From CAZOKN01 sp964580525 (GTDB lineage: Bacteria > Pseudomonadota > Alphaproteobacteria > Rickettsiales > UBA6187): a stretch of DNA of 64,000 nucleotides. This document shows, one piece after another, positions 27,299-35,721 of the stretch. The notes beneath the pieces were generated by a model. That model searched no databases and was not told the DNA's origin. It saw nothing but the letters and a program-made list of their open reading frames with translations. The translations under genes and the position numbers were made by a program. Location of the stretch: NCBI GenBank assembly GCA_964580525.1, contig CAZOKN010000002.1, forward strand, positions 29,396 to 93,395, in the 5' to 3' direction. How positions within the stretch are numbered: the first letter of the stretch is position 1; each line of letters begins with the position of its first letter.

Positions 27299-28528
27299 AT
27301 GGCTGATAAAAATAAATTAAAATTACCAGTATATATGGATTATCAGGCGACAACGCCTATGGATCCACGTGTGTTTGAAGCTATGAAGCCATATTTTATG
27401 GAGAAATTTGGTAATCCACATTCGCGCGGCCATGCCTATGGTTGGGAGGCAGAAGCTGCAACGGAAAATGCAAGACAGCAAGTGGCTGATTTGATAGGTG
27501 CCAATGAGAAAGAAATTATATTTACTTCAGGTGCTACTGAATCAAACAATCTGGCGATAAAAGGTATTGCCCATTTCTATAAAGATAAAAAGGATCACAT
27601 CATTACAGTGGTTACTGAGCATAAATGTGTACTCGACACTTGTCGTCATTTGGAATTGGAAGGTTTCAAAGTTACTTATTTGCCTGTTGGCACTAATGGC
27701 TTGGTAGATTTAGCAGAGCTTGAAGCTGCTATTACTGAAAAAACGGCTTTAGTATCTGTTATGGCAGTTAATAATGAAATTGGCGTGATACAACCTTTGA
27801 AAGAAATTGGCGCGATATGCCGTAAAAAAGGCACATTCTTCCATACTGACGCAGCACAGGGCGTAGGCAAAATACCTTTGAATGTTGAAGAGATGAATAT
27901 TGATTTGATGAGTATTTCTGGCCATAAATTCTATGGGCCGAAAGGAATTGGCGCTCTTTACATAAGAAGAAGACCTAGGGTGCGTATTGAAGCTTTGATA
28001 AATGGTGGTGGTCAGGAACGTGGATTACGTTCTGGTACTTTGCCGACTCCTTTGGTAGTTGGTTTTGGAGAAGCTGCATCTATTGCTAGAAAAGAAATGG
28101 CTTCAGAAAATGAAAGATTGCATTATTTGTTCAATAAGCTTTACAAAGGTATTGTAGAAAGCGTTCCGGAAGTATATTTAAACGGTGATAAGGAAAAAAG
28201 AATACCGGGAAATTTGAATTTAAGCTTTGCGTATATAGAAGGCGAGTCGATGATTATGGCAATTAAAGATTTGGCGGTGAGCTCGGGTTCTGCCTGCACA
28301 TCTGCAAGTCTTGAGCCTTCTTATGTTCTTCGTTCTATAGGTGTTGGTGAAGAATTGGCACACACATCTATAAGATTTGGCATAGGTAGATTCACTACTG
28401 ATGAAGAAGTTGATTTTGCTATAGAGCAGGTAACTAAATCAGTTGATAAGCTAAGAGCTATGAGCCCTTTATGGGAGATGGCACAGGAAGGTATCGATAT
28501 AACTAAAATAGAATGGGCCCATCATTAA
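27299..28528 (+). CDS. iscS: Cysteine desulfurase IscS
   Basis: IscS (409 aa) takes sulfur from cysteine and hands it to IscU. The N terminus [18 protein letters not shown] is characteristic, the PLP lysine lies in [12 protein letters not shown] (about 202-213), and the catalytic cysteine in [14 protein letters not shown] (about 327-340). The C terminus ends in the typical WAHH. Length is normal. It starts 10 bases after the NifS-like gene. Confidence 0.97.
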   Translation: MADKNKLKLPVYMDYQATTPMDPRVFEAMKPYFMEKFGNPHSRGHAYGWEAEAATENARQQVADLIGANEKEIIFTSGATESNNLAIKGIAHFYKDKKDHIITVVTEHKCVLDTCRHLELEGFKVTYLPVGTNGLVDLAELEAAITEKTALVSVMAVNNEIGVIQPLKEIGAICRKKGTFFHTDAAQGVGKIPLNVEEMNIDLMSISGHKFYGPKGIGALYIRRRPRVRIEALINGGGQERGLRSGTLPTPLVVGFGEAASIARKEMASENERLHYLFNKLYKGIVESVPEVYLNGDKEKRIPGNLNLSFAYIEGESMIMAIKDLAVSSGSACTSASLEPSYVLRSIGVGEELAHTSIRFGIGRFTTDEEVDFAIEQVTKSVDKLRAMSPLWEMAQEGIDITKIEWAHH

Positions 28529-28539
28529 AAGAGTTAGAA

Positions 28540-28565
28540 GTTATTAGTGCAAGAACACTAATAAC
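28540..28565 (+). promoter_or_regulatory. Perfect hairpin in the iscS-iscU spacer
   Basis: GTTATTAGTG and CACTAATAAC make a 10-bp perfect stem with loop CAAGAA, 12 bases after the iscS stop and 21 bases before the iscU start. It has no T-run, so it more likely stabilises or sets processing of the mRNA than terminates it. Confidence 0.6.
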
Positions 28566-28586
28566 TAAGATAAATAGGAGAAGATT

Positions 28587-28967
28587 ATGGCATATAGCGA
28601 AAAAGTAATAGATCACTACGAAAATCCAAGAAATGTTGGATCTTTTGAAAAAGGTGATGAAGGAATTGGGACAGGATTAGTTGGCGCACCAGCTTGTGGC
28701 GACGTTATGAAGTTGCAAATAAAAGTTAAAGATGGTGTTATTCAGGATGCTAAATTTAAAACATTTGGCTGTGGTTCTGCTATTGCTTCTTCATCGCTTA
28801 TAACTGAAATGGTTAAAGGCAAAAAATTAGATGAAGCTGCAGCGATTAAAAATTCTGAAATAGCCAATGAGCTTGCTTTACCGCCAGTAAAAATACATTG
28901 CTCTGTTTTAGCTGAAGATGCAATTAAAGCAGCTATTGAAGATTATAAAAATAAGCATGGTGAATAG
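28587..28967 (+). CDS. iscU: Fe-S cluster scaffold IscU
   Basis: IscU (126 aa) is the scaffold for new 2Fe-2S clusters. Ligands are C37 with D39 (APACGD), C62 (FGCGSA), H104 and C105 (IHCSVLAED). The HscA recognition motif LPPVK is at 98-102. AGGAG lies upstream of the ATG. Length is normal. Confidence 0.97.
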   Translation: MAYSEKVIDHYENPRNVGSFEKGDEGIGTGLVGAPACGDVMKLQIKVKDGVIQDAKFKTFGCGSAIASSSLITEMVKGKKLDEAAAIKNSEIANELALPPVKIHCSVLAEDAIKAAIEDYKNKHGE

Positions 28968-28978
28968 TAGGTTTTAAT

Positions 28979-29332
28979 ATGGCATTGCCTCCACCAATCA
29001 CTATAACGCAAAGTGCGGCAGAGAGAGTTAAAGCCCTTTTATCTAGCCGTGGCAAGCCTTCTGTGGGCATTAAGGTTGGTGTGAGCACCAAGGGCTGTTC
29101 TGGGCTGTCATATACAATTGAATATGCCGACGAAATTGGCAAATTTGATGAAGTTGTAGTTTATCCAAGCAGAGATAGCGAAGAATTCAAAGTATTAATA
29201 GATCCGAAGGCGATTATGTATTTAATCGGCAGTGAAATGGATTTTTTTGAAGGAAAAATGAAATCAGGCTTCACTTTCACAAACCCTAATGAAAAAGGCA
29301 GATGTGGTTGTGGCGAAAGTTTCCATGTCTAA
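28979..29332 (+). CDS. iscA: A-type Fe-S carrier protein IscA
   Basis: IscA (117 aa) delivers clusters from IscU. The three conserved cysteines are C40 (TKGCSGLSY) and C109/C111 (GRCGCGESF). DEIGKFDEVVVYPSRDS and VLIDPKAIMYLIGSEMDF are family blocks. It starts 11 bases after iscU. Confidence 0.95.
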   Translation: MALPPPITITQSAAERVKALLSSRGKPSVGIKVGVSTKGCSGLSYTIEYADEIGKFDEVVVYPSRDSEEFKVLIDPKAIMYLIGSEMDFFEGKMKSGFTFTNPNEKGRCGCGESFHV

Positions 29333-29337
29333 TTATA

Positions 29338-29403
29338 GCGTGAGTTTTTAGTACGAGTGTGAGTTTTTAGATTTTACTCGCACCCACACTAACCACTCAC
29401 ACT
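29338..29403. repeat. Intergenic GTGAG/CTCAC repeat between iscA and hscB
   Basis: A 12-base direct repeat GTGAGTTTTTAG occurs at 29340-29351 and 29359-29370 (period 19), and AGTGTGAG (29356-29363) is mirrored by CTCACACT (29396-29403). It resembles the element after lipB at 21068-21113. Confidence 0.55.
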
Positions 29404-29425
29404 TGTTACTTTTAGCGAGTTTTAA

Positions 29426-30031
29426 GTGACTAAAAATAAACAATCATTCAAATGTTGGAATTGCGAAACTTCTGTTGAAGCAAAGGATTTATTTTGTCCT
29501 GTGTGCAAATCTGTGCAGCCTGTTTTTCAAATTGATCATTTCACTAAGCTGGGTATGAACATAAACTTTGAAATAGGTTATAAAAATCTGGAAGTGGCTT
29601 ATTTTTCATTACAAAGAAAATTACATCCTGATTTGTTTGTAAATAAAAGTGAAAAAGAAAAAAGCCTTTCCCTGCAGCAAACAATGGCGCTTAACGAAGC
29701 TTTTGATGTTCTGAAATCGCCGCTTAAACGTGCGGAGTATATTTTGGCAATGGAAGGTCTTGTGGTCAACAAAGACGGGCAAGGAATAAAACCATCGCAG
29801 GAGTTGCTGCTTGAATCTCTCGATATGCGTGAGCGTTTACACCATATAAAAAATAAGGAAGATCTGCGGACTGTTGCGGTTGAAGCGGCTGAGGAAAGAT
29901 TGAAATGTATTGATACGATTAAAGATAATTTTTCTAAAGCAAAGCTTGAGAATGCAGCGCAAAACACTATAAGGCTTAGATATCTGGAAAAGATGATAGA
30001 AGAAGTTAAAATCAAAGAAGCAGCGCTATGA
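29426..30031 (+). CDS. hscB: Fe-S co-chaperone HscB with N-terminal zinc-ribbon-like motif
   Basis: HscB (201 aa) is a J-protein that brings IscU to HscA. The J domain has HPD at 67-69 (RKLHPDLF), and the C-terminal three-helix domain binds IscU. Before the J domain there is a tetracysteine motif C10-x2-C13...C24-x2-C27 (CWNCETSVEAKDLFCPVCKS), which E. coli HscB lacks but human HSCB has. The GTG at 29426 was chosen because it lies in frame before the Cys motif; the ribosome binding site is weak. It overlaps hscA by 4 bases. Confidence 0.92.
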   Translation: MTKNKQSFKCWNCETSVEAKDLFCPVCKSVQPVFQIDHFTKLGMNINFEIGYKNLEVAYFSLQRKLHPDLFVNKSEKEKSLSLQQTMALNEAFDVLKSPLKRAEYILAMEGLVVNKDGQGIKPSQELLLESLDMRERLHHIKNKEDLRTVAVEAAEERLKCIDTIKDNFSKAKLENAAQNTIRLRYLEKMIEEVKIKEAAL

Positions 30032-31878
30032 ATCTACTGCAAATATACGAACCCGGTCAAACTCCTGCGCCGCATGAAGGTGAACGAGAAATTGCTGTCG
30101 GTATAGATTTAGGCACAACCAACTCGCTTATTGCCATATCAGAAAAGCAAAAACCTGAAATAATATTAGACACAGAAGGTCATGCATTGCACCCTTCTGT
30201 AGTTTTATATTCTACGAATGGAATTGTAACAGGAAATAAAGCCAAAGGAAAAACTGGTGCTATAAGCTCAATCAAACGTCTTATGGGGCGTGGTGTTAGT
30301 GATATTAAAAAAATCTCTGGGACTTTACCTTACGATGTTGTGGAAAATTCAGATGGTGGCATGGTGCGCCTAAAAATTGGAGAAAGAGAAATTACTCCGG
30401 TTGAAATTTCTGCTGAAATATTAAAATCATTAAAATCCAATGCCGAGCGGGCGTTGGATAAAGAAATTAAAAAAGCTGTTATTACAGTTCCGGCTTATTT
30501 TGACGATTCAGCACGAGCAGCAACAAAAGATGCTGCCAAACTTGCCGGTTTAGAAGTTTTGCGTTTGGTGAATGAGCCAACTGCAGCAGCTTTGGCTTAT
30601 GGTCTTGATAAAGGTGCAGAAGGGATTTATGCCATATATGATTTAGGTGGTGGCACATTTGACATTACCATCCTTAATATGGAAAAGGGTGTGTTTCAGG
30701 TTTTATCGACAGGTGGAAGCACACAAATTGGGGGCGATGATTTTGACCGTGAGATTGCAGAGATTTTCCTATGGCAATATAAAACAAAAACTAATAATCC
30801 AAGCGCTCTTTCGACTGAGCAGGTGAAGGAATTATTGCATAGTACAAGGCAAGTAAAAGAATATCTGACTGAAAATGAGCAAGGTATTTTCAAACTTAAT
30901 ATATCAGGTAATGAACTAGATTTTTCTATTAACCGCGCAGAATTTGAAAAAGTGATTTATCCTTATGTTGATGCCACAACTGAGTTGTGTCAGCAGGCGC
31001 TTGATGATGCAAATGTCAAAGCTTCCGATATTAAAGGTGTTGTTCTGGTAGGTGGTTCTACACGTGTGCCGTTGGTGTGTCAAAAGGTGGAAGAATTTTT
31101 TGATAAATCACCTCTTTCTGATATCAACCCTGATGAGGTTGTGGCCAAAGGTGCTGCTCTGCAGGCGGAAGGATTGACTGTTGGTTCTGATAATTTGTTG
31201 CTCGATGTTCTGCCTTTGTCGCTTGGTATTGAAACTATGGGCGGCATTGTTGAAAAAATTATAGGTCGTAACAGCCCAATTCCAGTAGCTAAGGCGCAGG
31301 AATTTACCACATATAAGGATGGTCAGACAGCAATGGCTATTCATGCTGTGCAGGGTGAACGCGAAATGGTGAATCAAAATAGGTCGCTTGCAAGGTTTGA
31401 ACTTAAGGGTATACCGCCAATGGTGGCTGGTGCTGCAAAGATTAAAGTTACATTTGCTGTTGATGCGGATGGTTTGCTTACAGTTAGTGCTGCTGAAGAA
31501 ACCACAGGACTTCAGCAAAAAGTGGAAGTGAAGCCGAGCTATGGCCTTTCTGAAGAAGAAATTCGCAATATGCTTTATGCTTCGATGCAAAATGCCAAGG
31601 ATGATATGGAGTTGCGATTATTGACAGAAGCAAAAGTTGAGGCCGAAGGTTTGGTTATGATTTTGCAAAATGCAATGATTGCAGATGCGGCACTCCTAAG
31701 TGATACGGAAATTAAAGCAATAAACGAAAAAATCGAGCAAATCAAAGCTGCCAATGGTGGTGCTGATCGCGATAAAATTAATCTACTACGCAAAGAACTT
31801 GAAGAAATCACCGGGCCTTTTGCCGAGAGCCGTATGAATGCTCATATTGGTGATGCGCTGCGTGGTAAAAAAATATAA
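30028..31878 (+). CDS. hscA: Fe-S specialised Hsp70 chaperone HscA
   Basis: HscA (616 aa) is the Hsp70 that drives cluster release from IscU. The ATPase domain begins with AVGIDLGTTNSLIA (about 23-36) and has VNEPTAAALAYGLDKG and YDLGGGTFDITIL. The substrate domain includes LSLGIETMGGIVEKIIGRN and RNSPIPVAKAQEF. The N-terminal extension before the ATPase is typical of HscA. The ATG overlaps the hscB stop (ATGA). A 2Fe-2S ferredoxin gene often follows hscA but is not here. Confidence 0.97.
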   Translation: MNLLQIYEPGQTPAPHEGEREIAVGIDLGTTNSLIAISEKQKPEIILDTEGHALHPSVVLYSTNGIVTGNKAKGKTGAISSIKRLMGRGVSDIKKISGTLPYDVVENSDGGMVRLKIGEREITPVEISAEILKSLKSNAERALDKEIKKAVITVPAYFDDSARAATKDAAKLAGLEVLRLVNEPTAAALAYGLDKGAEGIYAIYDLGGGTFDITILNMEKGVFQVLSTGGSTQIGGDDFDREIAEIFLWQYKTKTNNPSALSTEQVKELLHSTRQVKEYLTENEQGIFKLNISGNELDFSINRAEFEKVIYPYVDATTELCQQALDDANVKASDIKGVVLVGGSTRVPLVCQKVEEFFDKSPLSDINPDEVVAKGAALQAEGLTVGSDNLLLDVLPLSLGIETMGGIVEKIIGRNSPIPVAKAQEFTTYKDGQTAMAIHAVQGEREMVNQNRSLARFELKGIPPMVAGAAKIKVTFAVDADGLLTVSAAEETTGLQQKVEVKPSYGLSEEEIRNMLYASMQNAKDDMELRLLTEAKVEAEGLVMILQNAMIADAALLSDTEIKAINEKIEQIKAANGGADRDKINLLRKELEEITGPFAESRMNAHIGDALRGKKI

Positions 31879-31956
31879 TAAATTTTATCAATTATTAACA
31901 AAAATATGCTATTATTAACTTTATCCAGTAAGGATAGTAATTAATAAAAGGTATTT

Positions 31957-34356
31957 ATGTTCAGAGATAATCTTTCATTAGAACAAGAATGGATAGCGGG
32001 ATGTGGCGCAATAAAGCACACAGACCAAACCATAAAGCGTGTTAAAACACTTCTGCAAACGCTGAAAATCGACAGCAAAATATTTTATGAATTATTGATT
32101 TCGGCTGATAAAATTGCCAATAGTGCTATGTGGCTAGCGGTAAGCCAGGTTTACGCGAAAAACGTATATTTAGATGGTCGCGAGCTGGCTAAAAAAGATT
32201 TTAAGGAAGATCCGCAAGGCCATTTAGGAGCTTCGCTTAATATGGTGCCGGCTTATGTTGGCTATATGCTTGCTAATGCTTTGACGGGAATAACCCGTGC
32301 CTGGGTTATGGAGCAGGGACATGCGGTGTCTGGCATTGATTCTGTTAATTTACTTTTGGGCAATTTATCTCCTGCACATGCTGAAAAATATTCTCTTACA
32401 GATTCTGGCCTGACAGCTTTTTCGCGGGATTTTTATTCCTATAAAATAAATGAACAGGGTAAGCAGGAATCGCCGCTTGGTAGCCACGTTAATCCTCATA
32501 CTGCGGGTGGTTTTATGGAAGGTGGTTATCTTGGATTTGCTTCTGTGCAGTATGTGCATATGCCTTTGCCTGGTGAAAGGTTGGTTGCTTTTTTAAGCGA
32601 TGGTGCGTTTGAAGAGCAGCGTGGTGCAGATTGGGCGCCTAGATGGTGGCGTGCGGAAGATAGTGGTTTGGTGGCGCCAATAATGATTGCTAATGGCAGA
32701 CGTATTGACCAGCGTACAACTGTTGACCAAGAAGGCGGTGCTGACTGGTTTGCCAAATATTTGGAACTGCACGGATTTGAGCCTATAATTTTTGATGGAC
32801 GCGATCCTTCTGCTTTTGCCTGGACAATTATAGAACAGGAAAAAAAATTACAGGAGAATACTCGGAAAATTGATGATGTGACGCATTATAACGTTAAAAT
32901 GCCATATGGTATCGCTGTTGCGCCCAAGGGTGCAGGCTTTTATAATGAAGGCACAAATTATGCCCATAATTTACCGTTGGTTAAAAATCCTAGTAAAGAC
33001 GCCGCTGCCGCTGAAATATTCAATAGTCATGCGCAAAAATTATTTGTTGCATTGGACGAGCTAAAAATATCTATCGATCATTTCAATAATCATAGAAAAA
33101 CAGGCCGTGGTATAGAACAAGACAATCCTTTGGCTCACAGAAATATATCTCTTAAAACACAGCCGCAATTACATTGGATGGATGTTTCAAAAGAAAGAAG
33201 TGACATATCTAAGTGCAAATCAGAAAGTGCAATGGATGCGATTGATATGGGCTTTTTGACAATGGCTAAAGCCAATTCGCATTTACGTCCACGCGTGGGG
33301 AATCCTGATGAAATGTTATCCAACAAAATGGACGATACTCTGGAGGCATTTTCTTTCCGTGTTGTAGACGCTGAGGGTGGAGCTAAAGAATCAACACTCG
33401 GTGATGTTATCACGGCGCTTAATGAAGAGGCTGTTGCTGCTGCGGCATTTGGCAATAAAGGTGGTATTAATATTATTGTCACCTATGAAGCATTTGGTTC
33501 AAAAATGTTTGGTGAAGCTAGACAGGAAGTTATTTTTGCTAAGCACCAAAAAGAAATTGGTACGCCGGCAAAATGGCTTTCAGTGCCCATAATATTAACT
33601 TCCAACACCTGGGAAAATAGTAAAAACGAATTATCGCATCAGGATCCATCAATGTCGGAATCTATGCTTTCTGAAACTTCTGATATATCACGTGTGGTTT
33701 TCCCGGCTGATTATAACACTGCGTTGGCAACACTAAAGATGGTTTATAATACGCAGGGACAAGTTTGGACAGTCGTTGTGGCAAAACAAGCATTACCAAT
33801 TATATTCTCTGAAAATGAGGCAGAAAAATTAATTGCAGATGGTGGATGTAGGATAGGTTGGGCAGAATATAAGCCGGAAGAGGCGGAGATTGCTCTGGTG
33901 GCTATGGGCTCGTATCAGTTGGTAGAAATTTTGAAAGCATCAGAAAAACTGCGTAAGAAAAAAATTCCTCACACAGTTTCTTATATAATTGAGCCGGGTA
34001 GATTCCGTGAAGCCAGGAATGAGAACGAAAAAGAGCATCTGGTTTCTAAAGATATATTTAAGAATATTATACCAAGCGGTGTGAAAAATGTGATTGTTTT
34101 AGCGCATACAAGGCCAGAACTTATTGTTGGTATTATTTATCCATTGTTTAAAAATAAAAAATTCAAAGTTCTAGGCTTTATCAATGAAGGTGGAACGTTG
34201 AATGTTAGTGGTATGTTGTTTGTGAATAAATGTTCGTGGGCACACATATTAAAAAATACGGCCGAAATGCTCAAACTTCCTGAAAATAAACTTATGTCAG
34301 AAGATGAGATAGAATCAGTTAGTGGAAGAAAATCACCGTGCGGGGTTTTGTTTTAG
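31957..34356 (+). CDS. Phosphoketolase-family (XFP-like) TPP enzyme
   Basis: A 799-residue thiamine-diphosphate protein. The signature positions of phosphoketolase are recognisable: GHLGA (H89), QGHAV (H122), SHVNPHTAGGFMEGG (H177 and E188), HNLPL (H337, as HQVPL in XFP), YEAFG (E511) and SHQDPS (H561). The TPP motif starts SDGAFEE (214) and ends ANGRRI (N246); SDG replaces the usual GDG. Phosphoketolases split xylulose-5-phosphate or fructose-6-phosphate to acetyl phosphate. The sequence diverges from typical XFPs in several loops, so substrate and reaction are uncertain. AAAGG precedes the ATG. It is a single gene after the isc operon, with no acetate kinase or phosphotransacetylase nearby. 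Confidence 0.78.
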   Translation: MFRDNLSLEQEWIAGCGAIKHTDQTIKRVKTLLQTLKIDSKIFYELLISADKIANSAMWLAVSQVYAKNVYLDGRELAKKDFKEDPQGHLGASLNMVPAYVGYMLANALTGITRAWVMEQGHAVSGIDSVNLLLGNLSPAHAEKYSLTDSGLTAFSRDFYSYKINEQGKQESPLGSHVNPHTAGGFMEGGYLGFASVQYVHMPLPGERLVAFLSDGAFEEQRGADWAPRWWRAEDSGLVAPIMIANGRRIDQRTTVDQEGGADWFAKYLELHGFEPIIFDGRDPSAFAWTIIEQEKKLQENTRKIDDVTHYNVKMPYGIAVAPKGAGFYNEGTNYAHNLPLVKNPSKDAAAAEIFNSHAQKLFVALDELKISIDHFNNHRKTGRGIEQDNPLAHRNISLKTQPQLHWMDVSKERSDISKCKSESAMDAIDMGFLTMAKANSHLRPRVGNPDEMLSNKMDDTLEAFSFRVVDAEGGAKESTLGDVITALNEEAVAAAAFGNKGGINIIVTYEAFGSKMFGEARQEVIFAKHQKEIGTPAKWLSVPIILTSNTWENSKNELSHQDPSMSESMLSETSDISRVVFPADYNTALATLKMVYNTQGQVWTVVVAKQALPIIFSENEAEKLIADGGCRIGWAEYKPEEAEIALVAMGSYQLVEILKASEKLRKKKIPHTVSYIIEPGRFREARNENEKEHLVSKDIFKNIIPSGVKNVIVLAHTRPELIVGIIYPLFKNKKFKVLGFINEGGTLNVSGMLFVNKCSWAHILKNTAEMLKLPENKLMSEDEIESVSGRKSPCGVLF

Positions 34357-34403
34357 TTTTATATCTGGACGTTGTTAGCCCAGATATAAAATTATTAGCA
34401 TGA

Positions 34404-34664
34404 TTAGGAATCAGGATTTTCATCCTTATTGATTTTCATTTTTGGCAAGTTAGCCAAAAGACTTGTATTAACTTCATTGCCTGTAGAAGCAGCGGCCTTG
34501 TTTTCAGCCATGATTTTATCATAAAGCTCTTTCCTTAAAACAGAAGCTCCCTTAGGAAAAGTGAAACCAAGTTTTACGGATTTACCTTTAATTTCGACAA
34601 TTTTTAACTCAATATCATTATTTATGATGATTGACTCGTCTTGTTTACGCACTAAATATAGCAT
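34404..34664 (-). CDS. csrA: Carbon storage regulator CsrA-like
   Basis: CsrA (86 aa) is an RNA-binding translational regulator. The first strand MLYLVRKQDESIIINNDIEL and the RNA-binding region GASVLRKELYDKIMAENKA (R44-equivalent Arg kept) are clear. A hydrophilic C-terminal extension of about 30 residues (GNEVNTSLLANLPKMKINK) is longer than in E. coli. The start at 34664 has GAAGG upstream. It is a single gene next to the prepilin. Confidence 0.88.
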   Translation of the reverse strand: MLYLVRKQDESIIINNDIELKIVEIKGKSVKLGFTFPKGASVLRKELYDKIMAENKAAASTGNEVNTSLLANLPKMKINKDENPDS

Positions 34665-34886
34665 AGCGATACCTTCGATATTTTATTTTTTGCACTCAGG
34701 GTATATAGATTTAGTTTATATAATTGAGGCCAAAGCCAACAAAACCAACGCGGAAAACCCACGTTAACCAAATACGCCCCTCTAACAGCCAAAAGCCGAA
34801 GGTAGAGTGCATAATAACAAATATAATACTAAATCCCCTTGCGAGGGTATTAATACTACAAAAAATATAAAACTTCCAGAAAAAAA
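34665..34886. other. Intergenic region between csrA and prepilin
   Basis: 222 bases, AT-rich. It holds the csrA leader and downstream part of the prepilin transcript. A weak CCC-GGG hairpin (about 34832-34844) is the only structure I see; no convincing gene. Confidence 0.5.
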
Positions 34887-35567
34887 TTATTGCCCGGAGA
34901 GGATATAATACATAGTACACCCTATGGTACTGGAATTGATTAGATAAGTTCCTGCTGCACTAACCGCGCTTATGCAGTTTGCAGCTGTCCATGAGCCACC
35001 TGTTGATGTAAGATAAGAGTAATCGGCTCTATAATAACCTGTCTGAGGCATGCCATCATCGACTTTGCTGTCGAGATACTGAGCATCTCTGGGTGAAAAA
35101 ATGGAAGTCACCGTTCTGTCTGCTGATCTGGATTTGCCAAGCCATAAGTAATTTGTAGTAAAATGGTAACCAGCATTATTATCATAAAGCGACATTGGAA
35201 CATTTTTTCCAGGAAGGTTTGCACCTGATAAGCCTGCAAAAGAGCCTTTTACAAACTTGGTTTTGCTGAGTTCATCCCAGGCGTAATAGCCTTCTGTGTT
35301 CCATGAAATGCTAAAATCACCATTGCCATTTGTTGTTCCCCAATATGTTGAAGCAATTGGAATATCACCAGGCCAATATTTAAATTTTTCCTGAAATCTG
35401 TTAAAAGCAGTTATATTTTCATTAAATTCTTTGATAACAACACGCAATTTAGAGGTCTGCAAAATGTTGGTTGTAGTTAAAACGCCACCCAAAAGAACGC
35501 CTATAATTGCTAGCGAAACTGATATTTCGACTAATGAAAATCCACGTTTTTTCGATAAATCTTTCAT
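34887..35567 (-). CDS. Type IV prepilin-like protein
   Basis: A 226-residue pseudopilin. The N terminus has the prepilin peptidase motif KKRGFSLVEISVSLAIIGVL: cleavage expected after Gly9, giving N-methyl-Phe at the start of the mature protein with Glu at +5. A hydrophobic alpha1 helix follows, then a globular region rich in Gly, Asp and Tyr, with two cysteines (about residues 199 and 217, NCIS and IGCTM) likely forming the C-terminal D-loop disulfide. No other pilus genes are nearby. It is a lone gene with unknown partner machinery, perhaps a type II secretion or Tfp-like system elsewhere. Confidence 0.85.
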   Translation of the reverse strand: MKDLSKKRGFSLVEISVSLAIIGVLLGGVLTTTNILQTSKLRVVIKEFNENITAFNRFQEKFKYWPGDIPIASTYWGTTNGNGDFSISWNTEGYYAWDELSKTKFVKGSFAGLSGANLPGKNVPMSLYDNNAGYHFTTNYLWLGKSRSADRTVTSIFSPRDAQYLDSKVDDGMPQTGYYRADYSYLTSTGGSWTAANCISAVSAAGTYLINSSTIGCTMYYILSGQ

Positions 35568-35721
35568 AACTCCAGCATTTTAATATATTGCCTATTGTAT
35601 TTTACCATAAAACTGTTAACAAGTGATGAATATTAATAATCTAAAATATAGGCCTAAAAATCAATAGCTTACTATTTTTGTAGGATAAAGAAAGCTATTA
35701 GATACAAAGGATTGCATAATT

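Noticed and set aside
31957..34356. Homodimeric pyruvate dehydrogenase E1 (AceE)
   Set aside because: First impression from length and TPP motifs, but the histidine and HQDP/HxxPL positions match phosphoketolase and not AceE.
34711..34920. Hydrophobic 69-residue ORF on the minus strand
   Set aside because: It overlaps the 3' end of the prepilin gene, has no ribosome binding site, and looks like read-through of AT-rich DNA.
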